Assembly (NCBI RefSeq): GCF_024707545.1
Contig: NZ_CP062229.1
Location: forward strand, 5,809,501-5,873,500
Length of the DNA stretch: 64,000 nucleotides
Direction: 5' to 3'
DNA from: Mesorhizobium onobrychidis
Lineage (GTDB): Bacteria > Pseudomonadota > Alphaproteobacteria > Rhizobiales > Rhizobiaceae
In this document: positions 54,840 through 63,029 of the stretch, piece after piece
Numbering within the stretch: the stretch's first letter is position 1
Layout: the number at the start of each line of letters is the position of its first letter
Made by a program: the position numbers and the translations under genes
The notes under the pieces: model-generated
The model's database searches: none
The model's input: the letters and a program-made list of their open reading frames with translations, nothing else
What the model was told of the DNA's origin: nothing

Positions 54840-56164
54840 GAGGATACCGCCTCCATCTGCAACTCCACCGGTGCAAATCTGCTTTTGAGAATACCGACCG
54901 TGGATAGAGCACTGTCGCGCAACGCAAGTGTCCCCCGCAACGATCTTTCTACTATCGATTCCTGGTTTTTCCACCAGCGCTCAGCGAGATTGCGAAACCC
55001 ATCCGGCTCAATCTTATCGATGAAAGTAACGTATTCCTCCAAATCAAGTGATCGGAAAAGATCTGCTGTTTTCCTCTCGTAGCAAATCGGCAAGACCGGA
55101 AGGCCGCGGCACAAACTCAGAATGCACATGTGCATGCGCGTACATATGGCGCCATCGAATTCGCCAATTTTACGAAGCAATGTTTCGGTGTCCCTGAACT
55201 GCGAATCAACGACTACGCTATTTCGCACGTGGTCCGGCAGATACTTCAAGACGTCGCGCGCCGTGTCCGAGTCGTTGAATCGGTACTCGGGAATCCCTTG
55301 GCAGGTCGAAATAAATGTCACTTCCGCCCCGACCTCCTCCACGAACCACGTTGCCGCTCGGGCGACCGACTGATGGTATTTCGCGCGGCCGACCTCAGAG
55401 TCTCGCTCCCCAAAATCCGCCCACGGTCGCACCGAAACGGCGATCCTCGGCCGCCGTCCCGGCTTCGCAACCCGCAACGCTGCGCGCCGTCTCTCGATCT
55501 CGTCCTGGTCGGTCAGAATGAATACGCAGTCTGCCACTTCCTCAATATTATCGGTATGTCCGACAAGCTCTTTCGCGAAAGCCATGGATTTCCGGTCTCT
55601 GACCAGTATGAGAGGGCTTTTTCTCAGGATCTCCGCAAGTCGGTGGAAAATGCGATCATCGCCGAATGGACCCATCGATTGCGTAAAAAAAATGGGCGGC
55701 TTTCCAAGATAGACGTCTCTCTCATATTCCGGCAGTCGATGGGAAACCGACCGCCGGTGTTTCTTTGAAAGGTAAGTGCCCCCTGTCGAAATAATGAGAT
55801 CTGCCGCGATGTACTCTCGTAAGGCTCGAGCAACTTGGCCTCCGTAGCCAAGGTATTTCAACCAACTCAAACGCCGCTCTATAAAGATCATGGCGATTAG
55901 AATTGAATAAACTAAATTTAATTCCAGCTGTCCCTTTGTCAGCTTATTAAGCAGCCTAATATATTTACTCTTATGAAGCTGTGCAGAAGGAAAGCAAACA
56001 AAGGCGTTTCCCGGATAGTACCGTTCGGCGACTAGCGCATCCATGTCCGCAAAAACGATTTCGATATCGTCTCCGAACGCGGCTTTAAGAATCCGTTTTG
56101 TCGCGACCTGGATCGCAGCGTCTCCGCCGTTCAAAAAAACCGTGGTTTCGACGATGATTTTCAA
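54836..56164 (-). CDS. Polysaccharide pyruvyl transferase family protein
   Basis: 442 residues from TTG 56164, nested in the flippase stop as TTGA with GAGG 10 nt upstream. PS_pyruv_trans pattern: IIVETTVFLNGGDAAIQVAT at the start (the G-D-x-A-I-x loop), ADLIISTGGTYLSKKH, FFTQSMGPFGD, LILVRDRKSMAFAKEL and FDGAICTRMHMCILSLCRGL with the conserved R-x-H. Adds pyruvate ketals from PEP to a sugar, giving the polysaccharide negative charge. It lies between the flippase and GT4 genes. Part of the gene (about 55860-55990) is A/T-rich. Confidence 0.88.
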   Translation of the reverse strand: MKIIVETTVFLNGGDAAIQVATKRILKAAFGDDIEIVFADMDALVAERYYPGNAFVCFPSAQLHKSKYIRLLNKLTKGQLELNLVYSILIAMIFIERRLSWLKYLGYGGQVARALREYIAADLIISTGGTYLSKKHRRSVSHRLPEYERDVYLGKPPIFFTQSMGPFGDDRIFHRLAEILRKSPLILVRDRKSMAFAKELVGHTDNIEEVADCVFILTDQDEIERRRAALRVAKPGRRPRIAVSVRPWADFGERDSEVGRAKYHQSVARAATWFVEEVGAEVTFISTCQGIPEYRFNDSDTARDVLKYLPDHVRNSVVVDSQFRDTETLLRKIGEFDGAICTRMHMCILSLCRGLPVLPICYERKTADLFRSLDLEEYVTFIDKIEPDGFRNLAERWWKNQESIVERSLRGTLALRDSALSTVGILKSRFAPVELQMEAVSS

Positions 56165-57669
56165 TGCTTTAGATCCTCTGGATGGACGTCTTTGTCTAGA
56201 AAGAGCCGCATGTCCTCCCACATGGAACCGGCGAAACGATACGGAGCAACAACAAAAACTCCATAGATTAACATTGTGATGATAGTCTTTAAGACGGGGC
56301 CGCCCTCAGTCAGCAGTGACAAGGCCCCAGATGAAGATCCTATCGAATCCCAAAAATGAAAGAAGGCGACGAGCGCAATATAAGCAGTGAAGAATAGGCT
56401 CGATGCCTTTACAAGATCCTTGAACCTCAACGCTGTATCTCTTGTCGCATAAAGCCAAAGCACCGGAGTGAACACCCAAGACGTTATACACCAAGCGACA
56501 GCAACTCCCGGAGCGCCCCATTGAATGGCGAACAAGAAAAGCGCAAATCGGATTAATGAAGTGAAGATAGAAAATACAAACAACTCGCGCGCCCGACCCA
56601 AAGAGATTAGTGCCCAACCACCAAACTGACCAGAAATACTCGTAATGAGGGACAATGACAGTATCATCAAAATAGTCCCAGACTTTGACCAATTTTCTCC
56701 ATAAACAATCTCTACGATTTCTTGCGCATTGATCGTGATGAGGATGCACAATATCGTGTTTATCATGAGTGTAAGCCGCATGGCGCTGAGATAGGTTCTA
56801 GCCCATTTGTCAGGTTGGGTTTGAAGGCGGCTCAGCATCGGAATGATAACCGAGCCGATTGGTCCGCTGATAAGCGTCATCGGCAGCATGAACAGCGAGT
56901 AGGCGCGGGTGTAGAATCCGAGTTCGTTGGGACCGGATTTCCAGCCGACCAGCACGTTGTCGGATTGGCGATTAATGTAGTTCGTGAACTGGGATCCACT
57001 GTAGTTGATCCCAAAGCTGATGGCCGATCGTGCATTCCTCCAATTGGCGACCTTGGTCGGACGCCAAGGTGACAGTATCCACTGGCCAATCGTGCCAACA
57101 AGGGCCGTCGTGAGCGTCGCTCCAGCGAGCGACCAGTATTCGAAGTGCCAACCCCATGCCATTGCAACACCGACAGCACATCCACACACGAGGCTGCCAA
57201 GATTCACACTGTGCAGCGACATCCAACGCATGTTGCGTATCAATAGCGCCTTGTGCTGCGCACCGGCCGCAGTGATTGGGATGGCGATCGCCAGAACTAG
57301 GACAAGGTGAAAAACGCGAGGATCATTGAAAAGCCAGGTTGCGACCGGCGCCATCATCCACGTCAGCGGCATGAGAGCGAAGCCGACGCCAAGATTGACG
57401 AAAAATAACGCGCTGACAGTGTCGTGATCAACCTCCTTGCGCTGGATGGTCACCATGGACAGACCCAAGTCGGCAAAGACTCCGACAAACGCGGTGACGG
57501 ACGCCGCCATGGCCACCAGACCGAAGTCATCGGGTTGGAGCAACCGCGCCATCAGCGCCATGTAGCCGACTTGCGTGAGCAGAATCAAAGCCTGAGCGCA
57601 GAGGGCTATGACCCCTCCAGATGCGGTGCGTCTCCCGAGATCGCGCGTCAGATGCTCACTGCTTAGCAC
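56161..57669 (-). CDS. Wzx-like polysaccharide flippase (oligosaccharide repeat-unit exporter)
   Basis: 502 residues from GTG 57669 (AAAGG 4-5 nt upstream); an in-frame GTG at 57732 is a longer alternative. Polysacc_synt fold with about 12-14 membrane segments; RLLQPDDFGLVAMAASVTAF near the N-terminus and NRQSDNVLVGWKSGPNELGF are characteristic of the WzxC/MOP group. It would flip the lipid-linked repeat unit to the periplasm for polymerisation. First gene of the operon that includes pyruvyl transferase, GT4 and methyltransferase. Confidence 0.92.
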   Translation of the reverse strand: MLSSEHLTRDLGRRTASGGVIALCAQALILLTQVGYMALMARLLQPDDFGLVAMAASVTAFVGVFADLGLSMVTIQRKEVDHDTVSALFFVNLGVGFALMPLTWMMAPVATWLFNDPRVFHLVLVLAIAIPITAAGAQHKALLIRNMRWMSLHSVNLGSLVCGCAVGVAMAWGWHFEYWSLAGATLTTALVGTIGQWILSPWRPTKVANWRNARSAISFGINYSGSQFTNYINRQSDNVLVGWKSGPNELGFYTRAYSLFMLPMTLISGPIGSVIIPMLSRLQTQPDKWARTYLSAMRLTLMINTILCILITINAQEIVEIVYGENWSKSGTILMILSLSLITSISGQFGGWALISLGRARELFVFSIFTSLIRFALFLFAIQWGAPGVAVAWCITSWVFTPVLWLYATRDTALRFKDLVKASSLFFTAYIALVAFFHFWDSIGSSSGALSLLTEGGPVLKTIITMLIYGVFVVAPYRFAGSMWEDMRLFLDKDVHPEDLKH

Positions 57670-58078
57670 AGAGCCTTTTGATGTCTCGGGGCGACCGGAC
57701 AGAGCTTTGGTCACAACGGCATTCCACAGCACTCTTGTCGGTTGGCCAAAGGGCCATGCACGTAGCCATCTGGCGCCTGCCGCGATCTGCGGAGCCCGCT
57801 CTTTCTAACATCATAAAATGCCATGATCATGCAGGACGTCATCCAATACCCAGAATGGCTCCAAACGGCACCCACCTTGAGCGCCTCCTCACCTACACCG
57901 GGTAGGTTGGAAACGACGGCACAGCATGCCTCGACGTGCAAGCGGAACCACTTGCCCAGCACGGCGCCGACCGGACGGCATCGCAACGGCAAGGCTTACC
58001 AGCACGAACAGCCGTCCCTCAACAAAATTGCCAGGCAGCAACAGTCCGAATAGCGCGGCCAGAGCGAACCCTGCGCCC
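57670..58078. other. Intergenic stretch with a possible degraded membrane-protein fragment
   Basis: 409 bp between the acyltransferase and flippase genes. A minus-strand frame at 57889-58110 contains the hydrophobic stretch FALAALFGLLLPGNFVEGRL followed by FVLVSLAVAMP and then loses character, which could be the trace of a deleted membrane protein gene. It also must hold the flippase promoter. Nothing firm can be called. Confidence 0.3.
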
Positions 58079-58708
58079 TCATGACGAACGCCAAGCGCTT
58101 CGCATTGCATCCGGGGGGTGCTTGGGTGTCAGCAACCGTATGACCTTGCAGGGCACCCCGCCGGCCAGGCAATCCGGCGGGATGTCGGAAGTGACGACGC
58201 TTCCCGCCGCGATGACGGAGCGCGCGCCAATCACCACCCCCTTCAGGACGGTAACGCCCGCACCCAGCCAAGCATCATCTTCGATAACTATCGGCGCGGT
58301 GTTGCATGGCATCCCCTCGCGCCGCTGCATAAAATCTACCGGGTGAAAATCTGTGTCGTATATATTGCAATTTGCTCCGATGAGGACATGATCCCCAATC
58401 GTAATTGACTCTGAACAGAATATTGCTGCTCCCGATATCCCAGTATTATTACCAATCGTCAGTGTTGCTCCCTGTCCAGCCACCAACTGTGTTGGGTGGT
58501 TGATACCGGCCCTATTAAAACGAGAGCTGTTTACGATTGTGACGTTCTCACCAATACGAATTCGACCCCGCGCGCTTAATCCCAATGGACCAAGCACCAC
58601 AAAGCCTTTGGGCAAGGGGACTCTGCGGATGCGCAGTTGCAGGCGAACTCTCACAGACCAGTAGAAACGGCTTATTATGTCATACAGATGTCCAATTCGT
58701 GCGATCAT
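58079..58708 (-). CDS. Left-handed beta-helix acyltransferase (WbbJ/LbH-type)
   Basis: 209 residues from ATG 58708, overlapping the upstream glycosyltransferase stop (ATGA). Hexapeptide repeats throughout: RIRIGENVTIVNSS, TLTIGNNTGISGAAIFCSES, ITIGDHVLIGANCNIYDTDF, then HPVD with the catalytic His of the family, IVIEDDAWLGAGVTVLKGVV, IGARSVIAAGSVVTSDIPPD. Likely acetylates or otherwise acylates a sugar of the repeat unit using acetyl-CoA. It ends the gmd-GT-GT-GT-acyltransferase gene run. Confidence 0.92.
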   Translation of the reverse strand: MIARIGHLYDIISRFYWSVRVRLQLRIRRVPLPKGFVVLGPLGLSARGRIRIGENVTIVNSSRFNRAGINHPTQLVAGQGATLTIGNNTGISGAAIFCSESITIGDHVLIGANCNIYDTDFHPVDFMQRREGMPCNTAPIVIEDDAWLGAGVTVLKGVVIGARSVIAAGSVVTSDIPPDCLAGGVPCKVIRLLTPKHPPDAMRSAWRSS

Positions 58709-59874
58709 CTGTTCTCTAACAGTTTGTCATAGACTGACATCGTCTTTTCGACACCTGTCTTGCTGCAAAAGTTCGCCTTAGCAAATTCAAGCGAAGCTCG
58801 CCCCATTTCCCTTCGTTTATCACTATTGCACAAGTCATTAACAGCAGACACAAAGGTATTCGGCTCTTCCCAACTGAACACAGCGCCTGTGCGACCGTCC
58901 TTCACTAATTCAACCAAATGTGGAACATTGGCGACCAAGCCCGGCTTTCCTAATGCGGCACCTTCGAACACACTTCTCGCACTGTGGGGCTCTGTGAAAG
59001 GAGCGACCATAACATCCGAAGCCAACATCAGGGGGACAGCATCCTCCACGAAATCCAACGCAACACATCGGGAACTCTGTTTTACAGCTTCGTATGCAGC
59101 CAAAGCGTAGTCGGCCTTACGTTCCGGGAACCCGGCTACAACAAATCGAGCAGACGGATGCAACTTTTGTATATTCGCGTCGATCAACCTCACCAACTCA
59201 AGGGGCCCATTGGACGGAGCAATACGAGCCAAGAATAGGAAAACTACGTCGTCATCATCCCAAGCCTGCGTGCGCCTATATTTTTCACCCAATCTAAGAT
59301 CAGCGTGAAATGCTCGTTCGTCGACGAAATTATACACGACGGTCCCGTCCACATCTTTGCTTCCGAGCGTCCGCAAACCAGCCTCGTCAATGCTAATAAA
59401 GGAATTCACGTGCCTCCTATTAAGACTGGCCAGTGCCCGACCCCACCTATTGGAGAGCAGAGGCTCGCGCACATGAGCGATCACTGGCAAGTCTGGCGAC
59501 GCCATATGAGCCCCCGCGGCGGCAGCGACTAGACAGGTTGAATTGAGGTGCACCAAATCCGGACGCACATCATCAACTAAACGCTTCGCGCACCTAACGG
59601 TGAATGGATATGAAGCTATCGCATAAGCGCGATCCTTCAATTTGTGGTTTGGCGCAACTGAGGAACCATTGAACGGCCGTATATCTCTCTCTTCGATGAC
59701 CTCGGCACCAGCGTCGCGAAACAAGGCCTTTACGGCACCATTGCCCTCCCGCCTAGGCATAGCCACGACTGACTGGAAGCGCTCGCGATCAAGGCCTCGA
59801 ATAAGCAAGGAAAGGCTCCGTGGCGCCCCACCCAAGCCCGTCGCATGATGAAAGTACAGTACCTTTTTCACCAT
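58705..59874 (-). CDS. Glycosyltransferase family 4
   Basis: 389 residues from ATG 59874 (MVKKVLYFHHATGLGGAPRS); the frame reaches 59919 without support. C-domain features: VVFLFLARIAPSNGPLELVR, ARFVVAGFPERKADY, MVAPFTEPHSARSVFEGAAL and GKPGLVANVPHLVELVKDGR with the E-x7-E spacing slightly altered (E of TEPHS and E of FEGAA). A typical cytoplasmic repeat-unit GT. It overlaps the acyltransferase gene by 4 nt, suggesting coordinated action. Confidence 0.9.
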   Translation of the reverse strand: MVKKVLYFHHATGLGGAPRSLSLLIRGLDRERFQSVVAMPRREGNGAVKALFRDAGAEVIEERDIRPFNGSSVAPNHKLKDRAYAIASYPFTVRCAKRLVDDVRPDLVHLNSTCLVAAAAGAHMASPDLPVIAHVREPLLSNRWGRALASLNRRHVNSFISIDEAGLRTLGSKDVDGTVVYNFVDERAFHADLRLGEKYRRTQAWDDDDVVFLFLARIAPSNGPLELVRLIDANIQKLHPSARFVVAGFPERKADYALAAYEAVKQSSRCVALDFVEDAVPLMLASDVMVAPFTEPHSARSVFEGAALGKPGLVANVPHLVELVKDGRTGAVFSWEEPNTFVSAVNDLCNSDKRREMGRASLEFAKANFCSKTGVEKTMSVYDKLLENR

Positions 59875-59968
59875 CGGATACACGCGAAACCGACCACACC
59901 TTCGAACCACGCCTCGCAAGCACTCGAGGCCGACTGCCAGCGGTATTTGAGGAATATGTGCCTGCGGT

Positions 59969-61030
59969 TCAAAGGGCAGCTCGGATTTTCTGAATAAAAT
60001 CGGACCGCCAGCCGCCGACGATTTCGCCTAGCCGCTCCGCTTTGCCGGATCTGCTTTCCACGACCTTGTCGGATCGATTGGCCACGGCGGCTGCAATATT
60101 GGCTGCAGCGTCACGGGTGTCGCCGTAAACCAGACAAATCGGGGCAACTGGACCTTCTTGTGCGTATTTCTCAAGGTACGAGCCTTTGCGGATGATCGGA
60201 CGTGCATCCAGTTGTACGCTTCGCCCGAATATGCCGGAGGCTTGGTCGTAGTCGGGCTCGTAGCAGCACCAGGCGAAATCGCAGGTCTTGTAAAGACTCA
60301 GAAGTTCGTCGTCGGACACGAAACGGTCGACCACCATTCCGCCAATAGAAATCAGCCGAGCGCAATCCCTGCCAGAGGCCGGATCGACGCGGCCGGCAGC
60401 CACCACAAAAACATCTTTCACGAGATCTGGGTGGTCGGAAAGGATGTCGACCAAGAATTCAAAGCCCTTCGACTTTCTCACGCTGCCCAGGAAGCACAAA
60501 ATGGCGCGTCCGCTGGCCGCGGCCAGCACGTCGCGCGACAGTTGGGACGTTTCGATAGACGTCGCGCGGTCATGCATGTCCCACATCTGAGGATCGTGTA
60601 CCCACCCGTACGCGACTTGGGCAAATCGACGATCAAATCTGAACGGCAAGATCGTAAAGAGCGACAGGCGAGGCAAATGTCGCAAGCACCGGAAAGCCCA
60701 TCTCTTAAGGCGATAAACGAGCCTTCCCCTCTCGAAGCATTGGGACGGCCTGAGGAAAAGACCAACCGTGCGCCGTCCGATCAGCGATCTTGTCAACGCG
60801 ACTGCTATGAAACCAGCGTAGTCATCGTCTATGGTGGCAAACAGGAGTTGGCGGGCTCGAATGAGGTCAAGCCACAATCGAGGTCCAATGCGTCCCATTA
60901 CCGGCTCGAGGTCAAACAGGCTGGCAAAGAGGCCTTGGTAGAATTGGCGGTGGCCATCGGGCGCAGACACGTGAACGCGATTGCGCTTCACCTGTGCGCC
61001 GGCCTTCGAGGCATGGGTTACCGAAACCAC
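59969..61030 (-). CDS. Glycosyltransferase, GT-B fold
   Basis: 353 residues from GTG 61030, which shares one base with the upstream TAG stop. The N-half is divergent and basic. The C-half has ILCFLGSVRKSKGFEFLVDI, DVFVVAAGRVDPASGRDCAR, and FVSDDELLSLYKTCDFAWCC followed by YDQASGIFGRSVQLDARPII, which fits the donor domain of GT4-like enzymes. Located between a GT2 and a GT4 gene; sugar unknown. Confidence 0.8.
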   Translation of the reverse strand: MVSVTHASKAGAQVKRNRVHVSAPDGHRQFYQGLFASLFDLEPVMGRIGPRLWLDLIRARQLLFATIDDDYAGFIAVALTRSLIGRRTVGLFLRPSQCFERGRLVYRLKRWAFRCLRHLPRLSLFTILPFRFDRRFAQVAYGWVHDPQMWDMHDRATSIETSQLSRDVLAAASGRAILCFLGSVRKSKGFEFLVDILSDHPDLVKDVFVVAAGRVDPASGRDCARLISIGGMVVDRFVSDDELLSLYKTCDFAWCCYEPDYDQASGIFGRSVQLDARPIIRKGSYLEKYAQEGPVAPICLVYGDTRDAAANIAAAVANRSDKVVESRSGKAERLGEIVGGWRSDFIQKIRAAL

Positions 61031-61821
61031 TATTCAGTTACTCCATGCCGGCTTTGCTTCGCAGCGCTGGCACTGTTGATGCCGAAGAACTGTCCTATCT
61101 TGCGCACCGGCTTCGCAACAAGCGCGTAGTCGACAGGGCCTGATCCAAGCCACCGGCGGCGAGAACGCAGCGCTTCCAGATTGTGCCCGATGTGGGAACG
61201 GAGACTCTTTGTGCTAGCCCCCCCCACCATCATGTCAACGAGGACCTGTTCGATCGTCGCTACCCTAAATCCATGAAGCTCGACGGCCCGCAGCATCCAA
61301 TCGTAGTCCGAGGAAACTCTCAGCGTCAGATCGAAAGGGCCGACCCTTTCGGCAACATCGCGCCGAACATAGAAGGTCGGGTGAGCAGGCATCCAGCCAG
61401 AACGGAAGCCGTTTCGAGGTCTTGGTTCTGCCCGCCAGCGGCGAACAACCCGCTTGCTATCGTGGTTGTCCACAAAGTCGAGGTGGCCGTGGACAATATC
61501 GGCGTCAGCGAGCGCCTCGCCGATTTTGCCAAGCACCGACCGGTCATGAAATGCATCGTCAGCATTGAGAGCCCCGACTGCCTCGCCGCTGCAAAGTGCG
61601 AGCCCCTTGTTCAGAGCATCATACATGCCGTGGTCGGGCTCGCTGATGATCTGTAGCCCTTGCCCGGCATAGGAACGAACGATCGCGAGCGTTTCGTCGG
61701 TCGAGGCTCCGTCGACAACGACCAGTTCCTTGTCCTCATGATCTTGGGCAAAAAAACTGTCGAGCGTGTGCTTGATCGTTGCCGCTGAATTCCAGCAGAC
61801 CGTCAATACCGAGATTTTCAT
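61030..61821 (-). CDS. Glycosyltransferase family 2
   Basis: 263 residues. GT-A fold: ISVLTVCWNSAATIKHTLDS at the N-terminus, ELVVVDGASTDETLAI, NKGLALCSGEAVGALNADDA with the D-D metal motif, and the acceptor part PAHPTFYVRRDVAERVGPFD followed by SSDYDWMLR. Resembles WcaA/WcaE-type fucosyl or hexosyl transferases. Follows gmd by 21 nt, suggesting use of a GDP-sugar derived from mannose. Confidence 0.92.
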   Translation of the reverse strand: MKISVLTVCWNSAATIKHTLDSFFAQDHEDKELVVVDGASTDETLAIVRSYAGQGLQIISEPDHGMYDALNKGLALCSGEAVGALNADDAFHDRSVLGKIGEALADADIVHGHLDFVDNHDSKRVVRRWRAEPRPRNGFRSGWMPAHPTFYVRRDVAERVGPFDLTLRVSSDYDWMLRAVELHGFRVATIEQVLVDMMVGGASTKSLRSHIGHNLEALRSRRRWLGSGPVDYALVAKPVRKIGQFFGINSASAAKQSRHGVTE

Positions 61822-61842
61822 ATTGAAGCGGCCCAGCGTCGC

Positions 61843-62937
61843 TTACTGTGCCGCAACGCGAATGCGATCCTCGTCCAGGCGCCGGTGTTCGGATTCCCGT
61901 CTTACCGTTTCAAGGTCGGACTGAACCATTTCCTGGACCATCGCATCGAGCGAGGTTGTCGCCTTCCACCCGAGAACGCGCTCCGCTTTCGAGGGGTCGC
62001 CGATCAGCAGCTCAACTTCGGTCGGCCTGAAATAGCGCGGATCCACCTCGATCAGGACAGCGCCTGATTTTGCATCGACGCCTTTTTCGTCAATACCGGA
62101 ACCAACCCACTCGATCTCGATCCCGACCTCGCTGAATGCAAGCTCGACAAAGCGTCGGACCGAATTCTTTACGCCGGTTGCAAGGACGTAGTCATCCGGC
62201 ACTTCATGCTGAAGGATTCTCCACATGCCTTCGACGTAATCGCGGGCATGGCCCCAATCCCGTTCAGCCGACAGATTGCCGAGGTAGAGCTTGTCCTGAA
62301 GGCCGAGCCTGATTGCAGCCGCCGCGCGCGTGATCTTGCGGGTGACGAACGTCTCGCCGCGCATCGGGCTTTCGTGGTTGAACAGGATGCCGTTGGAAGC
62401 ATGGATATCGTAAGCTTCGCGGTAATTCACGGTGATCCAGTAGGCATAAATCTTTGCCGCCGCATATGGCGACCGAGGATAGAAAGGCGTCGTCTCCCGT
62501 TGCGGGATCTCCTGCACCTTGCCGTAGAGCTCGGAAGTCGACGCCTGATAAAAACGCGTCTTTTTTGTCAGGCCAAGCAGCCGGATGGCTTCGAGGAGAC
62601 GCAATGTGCCGATCGCGTCGGCGTTCGCGGTATATTCCGCGGTCTCGAAGCTCACCTGAACATGCGATTGCGCCGCGAGATTGTAGATCTCGTCCGGCTG
62701 CACCTCCTGGACGATGCGGATCAGGTTGGTGGCGTCGGTCATGTCGCCGTAATGCAGCGACAGCCTTACGTCCTTCTCATGCGGATCCTGGTAGAGATTA
62801 TCGATGCGACCGGTGTTGAACGACGAGGAACGCCGCTTGATGCCATGGACGTCATAGCCCTTTGCCAGAAGAAGTTCCGCCAGATAGGCGCCATCCTGAC
62901 CGGTGATGCCGGTGATGAGTGCGGTTTTTCGGCTCAT
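61843..62937 (-). CDS. gmd: GDP-mannose 4,6-dehydratase
   Basis: 364 residues from ATG 62937 with AAGGGAA 5-8 nt upstream. Extended [23 protein letters not shown] (NADP-binding), [39 protein letters not shown] (catalytic Thr/Ser-Glu), [20 protein letters not shown] (Tyr-x3-Lys), and [20 protein letters not shown]. Makes GDP-4-keto-6-deoxy-D-mannose, the precursor of GDP-fucose, rhamnose, talose and perosamine. No fucose synthase or perosamine synthase is next to it; the SDR at 46201-47175 is the only candidate reductase in view. Confidence 0.97.
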   Translation of the reverse strand: MSRKTALITGITGQDGAYLAELLLAKGYDVHGIKRRSSSFNTGRIDNLYQDPHEKDVRLSLHYGDMTDATNLIRIVQEVQPDEIYNLAAQSHVQVSFETAEYTANADAIGTLRLLEAIRLLGLTKKTRFYQASTSELYGKVQEIPQRETTPFYPRSPYAAAKIYAYWITVNYREAYDIHASNGILFNHESPMRGETFVTRKITRAAAAIRLGLQDKLYLGNLSAERDWGHARDYVEGMWRILQHEVPDDYVLATGVKNSVRRFVELAFSEVGIEIEWVGSGIDEKGVDAKSGAVLIEVDPRYFRPTEVELLIGDPSKAERVLGWKATTSLDAMVQEMVQSDLETVRRESEHRRLDEDRIRVAAQ

Positions 62938-63029
62938 TTCGTTCCCTTCGGCGGCTCTAGAAACACAACCATATTCTCCAGTCGAACGGCGGCATTCGAC
63001 CCCTGGAGCAGACTAATTCAACTCGGCTA

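Noticed and set aside
60158..61129. 323-codon plus-strand frame antisense to a glycosyltransferase
   Set aside because: Same reason as the other antisense frames; the minus-strand gene overlaps its neighbour by one base and carries GT-B motifs.
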